From NCBI GenBank assembly GCA_947632345.1, contig CANROW010000005.1:1-58613 (forward strand): a stretch of 58,613 nucleotides of DNA, in the 5' to 3' direction. The translations under genes were made by a program, and so were the position numbers. Positions 36,201 through 43,163 of this stretch are shown piece after piece. How positions within the stretch are numbered: position 1 is the first letter of the stretch; each line of letters starts with the position of its first letter. The notes under the pieces are model-generated. The model was not told the origin of the DNA. It made no database searches and saw only the letters and a list, made by a program, of their open reading frames with translations. This stretch comes from an uncultured Bacilli bacterium. GTDB taxonomy: Bacteria > Bacillota_I > Bacilli_A > RF39 > UBA660.

Positions 36201-36548
36201 GCCGGAGTATATAAATCAAAGCGTAGTGAAGAATCACAGGGAGGATTAGGTGGTGTCGGTATTGAAACCTGGATTTTGAATCATGGTGGATCCTTTGAAG
36301 ATGCCGCCAAAAGTTTTGTGGCTGTAGCTGACGATAAATCCTTTGAAGAATTTAAAAAATGTTATCCAATATATGACTTTGGTGAAAATCATTTTTCAAT
36401 AAGGGATGGAAAATATCCTCATAGTGAATTTATATCAACTAATATGACTAAAAACGGATATGAAAGAATGGTTGTAACATTAAAAAACTATTTACAAAGA
36501 GAATTGGGACAAAATCAAGAATTAGGTAATGCTCATAAAAGAGTATGA
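33222..36548 (+). CDS. 1108-residue protein with a C-terminal class I CCA/OAS-like nucleotidyltransferase
   Basis: I chose the ATG at 33222, preceded by GAGGTG. Residues 1-640 are helical and include three similar segments of the type HPEYxxxL/HPDWxxYL near 19, 158 and 305. Residues about 650-800 hold a mixed domain with YGIRTGFPSTAIDYIV and EIAMNGFYIPV. The C-terminal part is a polymerase-beta-type nucleotidyltransferase: GS at 871-872, DGDFD with Asp884 and Asp886, and a third Asp944 in ANIDVSF. It continues with ILAKWVLKNAGVY (985-997) and GGVGIETWILNHGGSF (about 1010-1025), which resembles the head of archaeal (class I) CCA-adding enzymes and the OAS/cGAS superfamily. Bacteria normally use class II CCA enzymes. 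Substrate and product are unknown. Cytoplasmic; monocistronic. Confidence 0.75.
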   Translation: MNLDRLLRRKISATTIMEHPDWLPYLMGVDLVDCLREKYAIVEDEDNFGFVEQNTVNIYKLLIQTMSKNELLDLISKYGRYIDKYNFTFSKKAIADSASVKRELIKYIYINLMKDRSVFLDELPIEFRKLYPKIFLSDEAPLELKKLFYHREVTSSYIIEHPEYRKFLIDLDMRFLFNEFNVLEHHRDGSSRSVNLVSLLEERYGKERAFDILSVYDPYLSRLNARAKSNIIIQDTDGINDILNKLDSNIFAMITTKHSFYDMNMSQHFKNNYPELFLPDDAPKELKVKFYAQDLSIEDFLNHPEYINYFKNTNIEYGCRGFIWLNEFFKEDSIQEANSKKLKLLYEFAKVNDAVLEENLKEFILANREHLDMSKVGYMADILCRLSLSNSIEIYNFRMEIAEQLLKTDNPIDNLKKIENLFLKNNIPTIGKIYSVFNILHPQFKGFDFSDDSMISPVLKSKSNMAKSIIVFSDLIRTAFGSNNRSIRNYLDDLEKGNMVFEAIFKGEVTIDKLEEKQRKHFDKFCKYLKTMYESARLGKESDTFSDNDFENVLLFKKIYSPDGTLDYNLADRVVSMFCHFVGIDTLAQAKEYLNMVVKEADARNRVRGEQKMELEEGDFVKGIGEINFLGKILQNGSIAKEFLGASALSDATPLDTDLSRIMASDGSIAQKIALTEAGEYGPIWVILKNDDRLKLTRDREGNDYDTRHDSSKLEIFYTGAMGNSHYGIRTGFPSTAIDYIVTDEPYDERIGLEIAMNGFYIPVANKAGTIVFKPRDYDLMREKLRGLKPYSEGFYECSPNLVNDSTTMIVNQLEESRETIRQKRIIIYEAMAKTLEELSSHYLFKDMPLCLKTSVDGDLLPGKVEVIDIGSTGRDTNVIKDGDFDFIIRLDRSIITSPIKMKLFRSTLLKNLEKDDVEREEVTGLGDFRLKDVQLDDMIANIDVSFELKTDELSYSTDMALKDRLDSIKEQSPAQYDYVLANIILAKWVLKNAGVYKSKRSEESQGGLGGVGIETWILNHGGSFEDAAKSFVAVADDKSFEEFKKCYPIYDFGENHFSIRDGKYPHSEFISTNMTKNGYERMVVTLKNYLQRELGQNQELGNAHKRV

Positions 36549-36553
36549 TCAAC

Positions 36554-36585
36554 AAAAAACAGTAGTTTAAACGCTACTGTTTTTT
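36554..36585. terminator. Bidirectional terminator
   Basis: AAAAAACAGTAG and CTACTGTTTTTT pair around an 8-base loop, serving the nucleotidyltransferase gene on the plus strand and the transglutaminase-like gene on the minus strand. Confidence 0.85.
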
Positions 36586-37493
36586 GCAATCTCTTGAAAA
36601 ACATTTTGATCATAGACATGTTGCTCTTTTTCAATTTCCGATAGTTCATCAGATGTTATTAAGAAGAAAGTGTATTCTAGGACATCTTTGCCTGATGAGT
36701 TAACTGGATCATCCCAAGTCAAATCTAAATGATACCAATTATTATCAATGTATACAGCGTTCCAAATATGGTTTTCACTGACAATTTTAAAGTTAGGAAT
36801 ATTGTAATAGTCTAAGAAAAGAGCCATTGCATCAGTATATCCACCACATAATCCATATCCCTCAAAAAGAGGACCATAAGCTATATTAGATTTATAATTA
36901 ACTATCTTTTTGTCACTGCGATCAGAGTCATATTTAGTTGTCTTGATTATATAATCGTGAATATTTTTTATTATTTCTCTTTGATCATTTGTCACATTAA
37001 AATTTTTACTAACTATTTCTTTAACTTTCCCATTTATTTTTTCAATTTGTTCATCAGTATAATTATGATTTACTTTCACAACAACTTTACCAAACATATT
37101 ATATTTTGTTTCAACACTGGAAAAACTATTATATGGATGGACAAAACTATTAATATTTGAAAGAAAGGCTTGACTATGCGAAAGAGTAGCAACATCATCT
37201 AAACAATTTTTATAATTATTATCACAAATAAAAGTAAAATTAGTCATACCACTATTAATAATCGTATAATAAATATTTAATAAATGCTGTTTGTCTTTAG
37301 CGACAAAGTCATCAGTCACTTGCACATACTTATAATTATTAGGACGATAATAAGTATTAGCTTGGATTGTGCTTACTTCTACATTTTCAGAAATGATATA
37401 TTTAAATAGAACATCACTAATATCTTCTCTAAATACATAAATTGCTCCCAATAATATAATGATAACTACTACTGATATAAAAAATTTTTTCAC
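36567..37493 (-). CDS. Membrane-anchored transglutaminase-like protein
   Basis: I chose the GTG at 37493 (308 residues), spaced correctly from AGGTGATTAGC. Residues 4-21 form a signal anchor, so the body is extracytoplasmic. The C-terminal half is a transglutaminase-like core with the catalytic triad Cys216 (GYGLCGGYTD), His242 (ENHIWNAV) and Asp257 (HLDLTWDDP). In bacteria such domains act as proteases or peptide cross-linkers at the cell surface. The N-terminal part (40-150) has two Cys (90 and 97) but no known fold. The gene is divergent from nothing close and ends in a terminator shared with the nucleotidyltransferase gene. Confidence 0.88.
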   Translation of the reverse strand: MKKFFISVVVIIILLGAIYVFREDISDVLFKYIISENVEVSTIQANTYYRPNNYKYVQVTDDFVAKDKQHLLNIYYTIINSGMTNFTFICDNNYKNCLDDVATLSHSQAFLSNINSFVHPYNSFSSVETKYNMFGKVVVKVNHNYTDEQIEKINGKVKEIVSKNFNVTNDQREIIKNIHDYIIKTTKYDSDRSDKKIVNYKSNIAYGPLFEGYGLCGGYTDAMALFLDYYNIPNFKIVSENHIWNAVYIDNNWYHLDLTWDDPVNSSGKDVLEYTFFLITSDELSEIEKEQHVYDQNVFQEIAKNSSV

Positions 37494-37530
37494 GCTAATC
37501 ACCTATAATAATTTTATCTTATTTATGAAT

Positions 37531-37556
37531 AAAAAAAAAGAGTAATATTTTACTCT
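37531..37556 (-). terminator. Terminator of rpsT
   Basis: AGAGTAA and TTACTCT pair around TATT and overlap the rpsT stop codon; on the minus strand nine T follow. Confidence 0.8.
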
Positions 37557-37813
37557 ATAGTATTTTTCATCTTTGTTAATCTTGATTTTAATCTAGCAGC
37601 TTTATTTGCATGAATTAAACCATTTTTAGCAGATTTATCAATTCTTTGAATAGCAACATTTAATTTTTCACTTGATAATTGTTTATCACCAGCTTTAACG
37701 GCTTTTTCAAAATCTTTAATAGCTGTTCTACGACTAGATTCAACGGTGTTATTACCGACAGATTTTTTTCTACTAGTGATAACTCTCTTTTTGGCACTTT
37801 TAATATTTGGCAT
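37550..37813 (-). CDS. rpsT: 30S ribosomal protein S20
   Basis: Binds 16S rRNA in the small subunit. 87 residues from the ATG at 37813, which begins MPNIKSAKKRV, the invariant family start; a GTG three codons upstream is less likely because GAGGTG is spaced for 37813. Very basic, three long helices. Divergent from gpr, the arrangement found in Bacillus. Confidence 0.97.
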   Translation of the reverse strand: MPNIKSAKKRVITSRKKSVGNNTVESSRRTAIKDFEKAVKAGDKQLSSEKLNVAIQRIDKSAKNGLIHANKAARLKSRLTKMKNTIE

Positions 37814-37940
37814 TTTCTTCACCTCGCTTTTTGACTAAATATATTCTAACAAAAAATATATAAAAAAGCAAACAAAATATAAAAATAATGCAAAATGTAT
37901 ATATTGCATAACTTTGTTAACAATATAATAGGTGAATAGT

Positions 37941-38957
37941 ATGGACAAGGAAATTGATTTGAGTAATTATAAGATTAGAACTGATTTGTTAATTGATGAA
38001 GTCGATCACTTTGAAAAACAGGCCATTGAAGTAAATGAGGAAGTTTATGATGATGTCGTAGTCAATTCTACTAAAGTTCTAGAAGATAATGAAATTAAAC
38101 GAAAGGGTATTTATACGACAATTTCTTTTGAAGATGTTACTGATCGGCATAACTTTAAAAAAGTTCAACAGGTCTTTGAGAAAGAATTGAAAAAAATAAT
38201 AGAAAATCTTCACTTAAAAGATGATTATAAGACGTTAGTTATCGGTTTGGGAAATTGCAATAGTACCCCGGATAGTTTAGGAGTTAAAGTTTGTGACAAT
38301 ATTATCGTCACTCGTCATTTATACGAGTTGAATGAAGCAAGTGAAAATTATAAGAATGTAGCGGCTTTTACTCCTAATGTCATGGGAAATACGGGAATTG
38401 AAGCTAGTGACATCATCAAAGGTATTGTGGGGTCTATAGATGTTGATTTGATAATTGTCATTGATGCCTTAGCTTCGTCAAAAATAGAACGCGTCAATAA
38501 AACCATTCAATTGACGAATACAGGAATCTCGCCAGGCAGTGGTGTGGGAAATTATCGCAAGGAAGTTTCTGAGAATACTTTAAATATTCCGGTCATTGCG
38601 ATTGGTGTGCCAACGGTCGTCGATGCCGTCATCATCGTCAGTGATACCATTAATTTATTGATGAAAAAGATTGAATATATGAAAAATAATGATGCTAAAG
38701 AGAAATTGAAGGCCAAGAATAGGGTAAATTATTTAAAGGAAAAGCGTGAACAATTAAACGATGTTGAAAAAAGCAATTTACTAGGCTTGATTGGTCAATT
38801 ATCTGATGATGATTTAAAGAGTTTCATATATGAAGTTTTATCACCGATAGGTTATAATATGATGGTAACTCCAAAAGAAATTGACTTTATTATTGAAAAA
38901 TTATCCCTTTTGATAAGTAAAGGAATAAACAATGTCATACACGAATTACAAATATAA
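37941..38957 (+). CDS. gpr: Germination protease, degrades small acid-soluble spore proteins
   Basis: Spore protease that cleaves SASPs in early germination, releasing DNA and amino acids. I chose the ATG at 37941 (338 residues) preceded by AGGTG; a GTG at 37932 is the alternative. Family marks: DLSNYKIRTDLL near the N-terminus (the propeptide cleavage region), VIGLGNCNSTPDSLG near 105, DALASSKIERVNKTIQ near 180 and GSGVGNYRKE near 205. Made as a zymogen in the forespore. The rpsT / gpr-spoIIP order is the same as in B. subtilis, although lepA does not follow. I see no convincing sigma-G promoter. Its presence shows that this lineage makes SASP-protected spores. Confidence 0.95.
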   Translation: MDKEIDLSNYKIRTDLLIDEVDHFEKQAIEVNEEVYDDVVVNSTKVLEDNEIKRKGIYTTISFEDVTDRHNFKKVQQVFEKELKKIIENLHLKDDYKTLVIGLGNCNSTPDSLGVKVCDNIIVTRHLYELNEASENYKNVAAFTPNVMGNTGIEASDIIKGIVGSIDVDLIIVIDALASSKIERVNKTIQLTNTGISPGSGVGNYRKEVSENTLNIPVIAIGVPTVVDAVIIVSDTINLLMKKIEYMKNNDAKEKLKAKNRVNYLKEKREQLNDVEKSNLLGLIGQLSDDDLKSFIYEVLSPIGYNMMVTPKEIDFIIEKLSLLISKGINNVIHELQI

Positions 38958-38964
38958 TGGAAAC

Positions 38965-38995
38965 ATTATATTTTTTTTGACAAATTTCATACGAT
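38965..38995 (+). promoter_or_regulatory. Candidate sigma-E promoter of spoIIP
   Basis: ATTATATT, a 15-base spacer and CATACGAT. The sigma-E consensus in Bacillus is about KMATATT and CATACAMT with 13-15 bases between. The -10 has one mismatch. It lies 31 bases before the spoIIP ATG. In B. subtilis spoIIP is transcribed by sigma-E, which fits. Confidence 0.45.
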
Positions 38996-39026
38996 GTAGG
39001 GAATATAATGCAGGTATGGTGATGAT

Positions 39027-39989
39027 ATGAAAAAAGATAATAAGGGTAAAATGATAAAGCGATTTTTCTTCTTCACAATAATAATTATTACATATATTTT
39101 CTCATTAAAAATGATGGATAAAATTAATTTAGATGTCAAAAATGAACGTTTATATAAGTTCTTAATAAATAATTCATCTTCTATTTCGAGTCATAATTTT
39201 ATAAGTTTTGATAGCTTTAAAAAAATTTTTCATTTTCAACCTAATAAACTCTTATCAAGTAATTTAGTCTATTCGGAAGTGGGAGAAGAAGAAGAAACGC
39301 CAAATCAAAATATTGTTTCAGATGAAGGAGTTGATCCTGCCATAAAAGAAGAACCAAAAAAGGATCCGATTGTCTATATTTATAATAGTCATCAAACCGA
39401 AGCTTATAGTGGTGAATATTTGGCTGAATATAGTATTACGCCCAACGTCATGATTGCTAGTTATATGTTGAAGGAAGACTTAGAAGAGTATGGTATCTAT
39501 TCCTACGTTGAAGAAGATAGTGTCAGTGATGTCTTAGATAAAAATCATTGGAAATATGCCAGCAGTTATCGGGTTACTAAAGGTTTCATGGAAAAGCGAA
39601 GTCAAGCGATACCGACACTTAAATACTATGTCGATCTCCATCGCGATTCTGTTCAAAGAAAATATACGACGGCCGAGATTAATGGAACCAGTTATGCTAA
39701 GATAATGCTTTTAGTCGGATTGGATCACGATTCTTATCAGGTCAATTTGAAAGAGGCCCAGAGAATAAATGATAAATTGAATAAATATTATCCAGGTATA
39801 TCTAGAGGTATTTATAAAAAGAGTGGTGCTGGTGTCAACGGTATCTATAATCAAGATTTTTCAAAGTATACCTTTTTATTTGAGGTAGGCGGTGTCGATA
39901 ACAATATCAGTGAAGTAAACAATAGTATTATGGTATTATCCCAAGTTCTAGCAGAATATATTAAAGAAGAAGGAGATGCTAACTATTAA
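39027..39989 (+). CDS. spoIIP: Stage II sporulation protein P, cell wall amidase
   Basis: Amidase/endopeptidase that with SpoIID and SpoIIM thins septal peptidoglycan and drives engulfment. 320 residues with a signal anchor (about 12-27), a variable spacer and the C-terminal amidase domain from about residue 112. Seen: VYIYNSHQTEAYS with the first zinc His/Glu, YYVDLHRDS with another His, and FLFEVGGVDNN with the catalytic Glu. It would act outside the mother-cell membrane. It follows gpr by 69 bases, as in Bacillus, and its end overlaps the next gene by 14 bases. Confidence 0.95.
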   Translation: MKKDNKGKMIKRFFFFTIIIITYIFSLKMMDKINLDVKNERLYKFLINNSSSISSHNFISFDSFKKIFHFQPNKLLSSNLVYSEVGEEEETPNQNIVSDEGVDPAIKEEPKKDPIVYIYNSHQTEAYSGEYLAEYSITPNVMIASYMLKEDLEEYGIYSYVEEDSVSDVLDKNHWKYASSYRVTKGFMEKRSQAIPTLKYYVDLHRDSVQRKYTTAEINGTSYAKIMLLVGLDHDSYQVNLKEAQRINDKLNKYYPGISRGIYKKSGAGVNGIYNQDFSKYTFLFEVGGVDNNISEVNNSIMVLSQVLAEYIKEEGDANY

Positions 39990-40299
39990 AATTTTTAAAG
40001 TGATTTTCGGGGCAATTTTAATCTTTTTCGGCTGTACAGTCATCTTATCGGTCAGTGGCTATTATCAAGGTGAGCTTCAGAAAAAAATGATTTTGACACA
40101 AGAGGCCATTGATAATTTTGAAAAAGATGTTGAAGAGGGTAAAGAAATAGATGTCAACAATTACTTAGAAATAAAAGAAAAAAATTATGATAATAAGTTT
40201 TCTAATGGGGGACGATACATATCCAATAAAATTAATAGCATCATTTCTAATGGTATAAAAAAAACTTTGAAAATAATTTCAAAAGCAATTGAGGAATGA
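39976..40299 (+). CDS. Small membrane protein in the YqxA position
   Basis: 107 residues with one N-terminal membrane helix (about 7-27) and a charged, helical outer part. In B. subtilis a small single-pass protein, YqxA (DUF3679), follows spoIIP, and size and topology match; sequence similarity is too low for me to be sure. The ATG overlaps the end of spoIIP, with AAGGAG directly adjacent, so the exact start is uncertain. It probably takes part in sporulation by co-expression. Confidence 0.6.
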   Translation: MLTIKIFKVIFGAILIFFGCTVILSVSGYYQGELQKKMILTQEAIDNFEKDVEEGKEIDVNNYLEIKEKNYDNKFSNGGRYISNKINSIISNGIKKTLKIISKAIEE

Positions 40300-40340
40300 T
40301 GTTATATATTGTATAATCAGAATGATAGGGTGTGAACGTG

Positions 40341-41486
40341 ATGAAGAGAGTAATTAGTATTATCTTTATGCTTGTAGGAGCTTTTATCATTTCATTTGGT
40401 GTCTTTATCCAATTTCAGCCAAAGAGTAATTCTAATGATGAAGAAAATAAAATGGTTTTTGAAGGCTTGAATGTGTTGGAACAAAAAGAGTTATGTAGTA
40501 CTGAACAAATGCACGATACATATATAAATACTAGTGATTATAAAACGATATCTTTTTTATATCCCGATTGTGTTCATGAATACGACTTATCTTTTTGGAG
40601 TAAATCATTAACTAGCGAAGATGATGATATAACTTTATTAGTTCAAGTGGAAAATATGGCGATTGATGATTATATTAGCCAAAGAGAAACAGAAATTAAA
40701 AATGCTGCTAATGATGAGAATTATACTGAATATAAATATACAACTATTCAAAGTGGAAAAAACAAAGAAGGCTTTAAATTTAATTATCTTGAAGCTAATT
40801 ATAAGGAAAATAATAATTTATTTTTTGATGAATGGGTTATTGGTGTAGCCATTGGCGATGACAAAACGCTAGTCTTTGAAGTTATGGTGCGAAATGGTGT
40901 TTTTGCGTATGGAAGTGTTGAGAAAATGTTAAATAGTGTAACAATCGGCAAGGAAAAGGTGACTCTCTTAAACACAAAGGCTCAAGAAGGATACTTACAA
41001 GGTAGTCTTTATCAAAATATTTCATCATCATACGAACATGGTTATCGCATCAATTTAAAAATACCTGATAAATATGTAGAAATTGAGAGTTTAACTACAG
41101 ATTTTGATCAATCTTCTTTTAAAAGCATAGATGCTGACTTAGATTTGTCAATAAATGCTTTTATCGAAAGCGATTCTACCAAAAAGATCGCTGAAAAAAT
41201 TGATCAAATGCATCGAAACGTAATATCGTCGTATGACGATGAGAATTATCAAAATATTCGCGATACCAAGATTTTGAAAGAAAAACTAAAAGATAAAGAT
41301 GTATATTACTTCATATTTACATATGACTATAACTATAGTGATGATTCGATGATTACAGATTCACAAGCTTATGTTTATTATGAGCTTGCGGATGGATTTT
41401 ATTATTCTTTATATTTAAATAGTAATCAGCCTATTGATTCTACTGTCATCGAAGACTTTCTCAATTTTGAAATAGAAAAATATTGA
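40341..41486 (+). CDS. Unknown single-pass extracytoplasmic protein
   Basis: The ATG at 40341 is about nine bases from AGGG; in-frame GTGs at 40332 and 40338 are alternatives. The 381-residue product has one N-terminal membrane helix (about 7-25) and two similar beta-rich halves (about 60-200 and 215-380), each with a strand pattern of YxxxLxxDIxIxVxxxxxD. That looks like a tandem of two related domains of unknown function. It is followed after 14 bases by a thioredoxin-like protein gene, so the two may be co-transcribed. Not recognised as any named family. Confidence 0.65.
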   Translation: MKRVISIIFMLVGAFIISFGVFIQFQPKSNSNDEENKMVFEGLNVLEQKELCSTEQMHDTYINTSDYKTISFLYPDCVHEYDLSFWSKSLTSEDDDITLLVQVENMAIDDYISQRETEIKNAANDENYTEYKYTTIQSGKNKEGFKFNYLEANYKENNNLFFDEWVIGVAIGDDKTLVFEVMVRNGVFAYGSVEKMLNSVTIGKEKVTLLNTKAQEGYLQGSLYQNISSSYEHGYRINLKIPDKYVEIESLTTDFDQSSFKSIDADLDLSINAFIESDSTKKIAEKIDQMHRNVISSYDDENYQNIRDTKILKEKLKDKDVYYFIFTYDYNYSDDSMITDSQAYVYYELADGFYYSLYLNSNQPIDSTVIEDFLNFEIEKY

Positions 41487-41500
41487 TAACGGAGTAAAAG

Positions 41501-42052
41501 ATGAAAAATAAAAAAGATTCTTCAGTTTATCTCTTATGTGGGATAGGCATAATTTTAATTATAGTAATCGTCATTTTATCGATAGCTATTATGTCAAAAA
41601 AACCAGAAAATAAGCAAGAAGATGATCAAACCCCATCAGTTGATGAACCAGTTTATAATGAACCAGATTCATCATTAGATTATGACTTAAGTATGTTTTC
41701 GGTCATAAATGTTGATGAATTTTGTGATTTGTTCTCGCAACGAGACCATAAGACTTATTTTGTTCTTTTTGGTCAGAAATTATGTGGGCATTGTCAGAAT
41801 TTTATCCCAATTGTTCAACAATCTCTAGAAGAGTATGATTACAATATGTATTATTTAGATGGATCTAATCTATCTTCGAAAGACTTTGTAAAATTGATGC
41901 AACTTGATGATTTGATTAGAGAAAATATTGGTTATACTCCAAAGGTGTTCGTAGTTAGAGATGGTCAAGCTCGCGATGTCAATGATGGCGATTTAGAGTA
42001 TGCGACGTATTGTGATTTCTTAATAAAAAATGGTGTTCAAAAAGAAAAATAA
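41501..42052 (+). CDS. Membrane-anchored thioredoxin-like protein
   Basis: 183 residues: an N-terminal membrane helix (about 10-30), an acidic Pro-containing linker, then a thioredoxin-fold domain with the active site CGHC (Cys95-Cys98) in the context KLCGHCQNF, followed by a cis-Pro loop YTPKVFVV. CGHC is the dipeptide of protein disulfide isomerase and DsbA-like oxidases. The domain faces outside, where it could form or reshuffle disulfides. Cys-rich surface proteins in this window (for example at 17267-19633) are possible clients, but that is inference. Thiol proteins such as StoA also serve the spore cortex in Bacillus. It ends in a terminator. Confidence 0.85.
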   Translation: MKNKKDSSVYLLCGIGIILIIVIVILSIAIMSKKPENKQEDDQTPSVDEPVYNEPDSSLDYDLSMFSVINVDEFCDLFSQRDHKTYFVLFGQKLCGHCQNFIPIVQQSLEEYDYNMYYLDGSNLSSKDFVKLMQLDDLIRENIGYTPKVFVVRDGQARDVNDGDLEYATYCDFLIKNGVQKEK

Positions 42053-42054
42053 AA

Positions 42055-42090
42055 AAGAATTGTTGGGTGAGAATCAACAACTCTTTTTTT
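42055..42090 (+). terminator. Terminator of the thioredoxin-like gene
   Basis: AAGAATTGTTG and CAACAACTCTT pair with one mismatch around a 9-base loop, followed by a T-tract. Confidence 0.75.
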
Positions 42091-42272
42091 GTATCTCAAC
42101 GATACTGTACCTTAAGTACAATTACATAGTAATATACTAATATGAAAATAATGTGAAATTAATATGAAATATAAAGGAAATGAGTTATAAGTAATGATTA
42201 TTTAAAAAATAACTATTTTGTATTATATTAATTTTATCATTTGCTATACAATGAATTTGTAGGAGGGATATG

Positions 42273-43163
42273 ATGAAAGAATTTATGGATCTACATATTC
42301 ATACTATTTATTCTGACGGTAGTAAGACACCTAAAGAAATAATGAATATAGCGAGAGAAATTGGTTTGACAACGGTGGCGATTACTGATCACGATATGAT
42401 AAACGGTGTTAAGACTTTAACGGAAGATGATTTAGGCGAATTGGAATTGATTCCTGGCGTAGAGATGACTGCTAATGTGGCAAAAGGACGAATGCATATT
42501 TTGGGATATGGGATTGATGTTGATGATGTAGGTCTCAATGATAAATTAAATAATCGCAATGATTTATATAATTTATTGATGTATGTTGAATATTTGAAAA
42601 AGATGTTTAATATAGAGATTTTAGAAGAAGATATTGTTGAGATAAAAAATAAAATAGGTAATGTTGGACGTCCTGAATTGGCTAAACTTCTCATCAAATA
42701 TGGTTATGTGACGACGATTAATGAAGCCTTTACTAATTATTTAAATGCGGTAATGGAGGCTTGTCGTGACCAAAAAAGAGGTTATACTAAAGAGGAATGT
42801 TTAGAGATGATTACCCAAGCTGGTGGCCTTCCTGTTTTAGCTCATCCTATTTCATTAATGATGGATGAAGATGAATTGCGAAAAGAGATTCTATATTTAA
42901 AACAATGTGGTTTAAAAGGAATTGAAACACAACACATTCAGTTGGATGCCGAATATCGTAGAATGGTAGAAAAGATCGCTGATGACTACGAATTATTGAC
43001 GACTGGTGGTACTGATTACCATGGTGATGTCAAACCAAATGTCCATTTGGGAACAGGAATTGACAACAATATTAATGTCACTTCTTCAACGCTAGTCGAT
43101 TATTTGAGAAAAGAAAATAAGCAAAAGATTAAATGTAAGAAAATAAATACCACAAAACTATAA
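42273..43163 (+). CDS. PHP-domain phosphoesterase (RNase AM/TrpH type)
   Basis: The second of two adjacent ATGs is preferred: AGGAGG lies six bases before it. 296 residues. Metal-binding motifs: DLHIHTIYSDG near residue 5, AITDHD near 36, GVEMTA near 62, HPISL near 190 and GGTDYHG near 245. This set matches the TrpH/YciV group, which removes nucleotides from RNA 5' ends or hydrolyses 3',5'-nucleoside bisphosphates. The 3' end overlaps the end of the convergent gerAB gene by 64 bases, with no terminator between them. Confidence 0.9.
   Translation: MKEFMDLHIHTIYSDGSKTPKEIMNIAREIGLTTVAITDHDMINGVKTLTEDDLGELELIPGVEMTANVAKGRMHILGYGIDVDDVGLNDKLNNRNDLYNLLMYVEYLKKMFNIEILEEDIVEIKNKIGNVGRPELAKLLIKYGYVTTINEAFTNYLNAVMEACRDQKRGYTKEECLEMITQAGGLPVLAHPISLMMDEDELRKEILYLKQCGLKGIETQHIQLDAEYRRMVEKIADDYELLTTGGTDYHGDVKPNVHLGTGIDNNINVTSSTLVDYLRKENKQKIKCKKINTTKL

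Noticed and set aside
37904-37929. TTGCAT...TATAAT as a promoter of gpr
   Set aside because: The spacer is only 14 bases and transcription would begin after the ribosome binding site.
42106-42120. Palindrome TGTAC-CTTAA-GTACA after the thioredoxin-like gene
   Set aside because: It is short, has no T-tract and no second copy nearby; chance in AT-rich DNA is likely.
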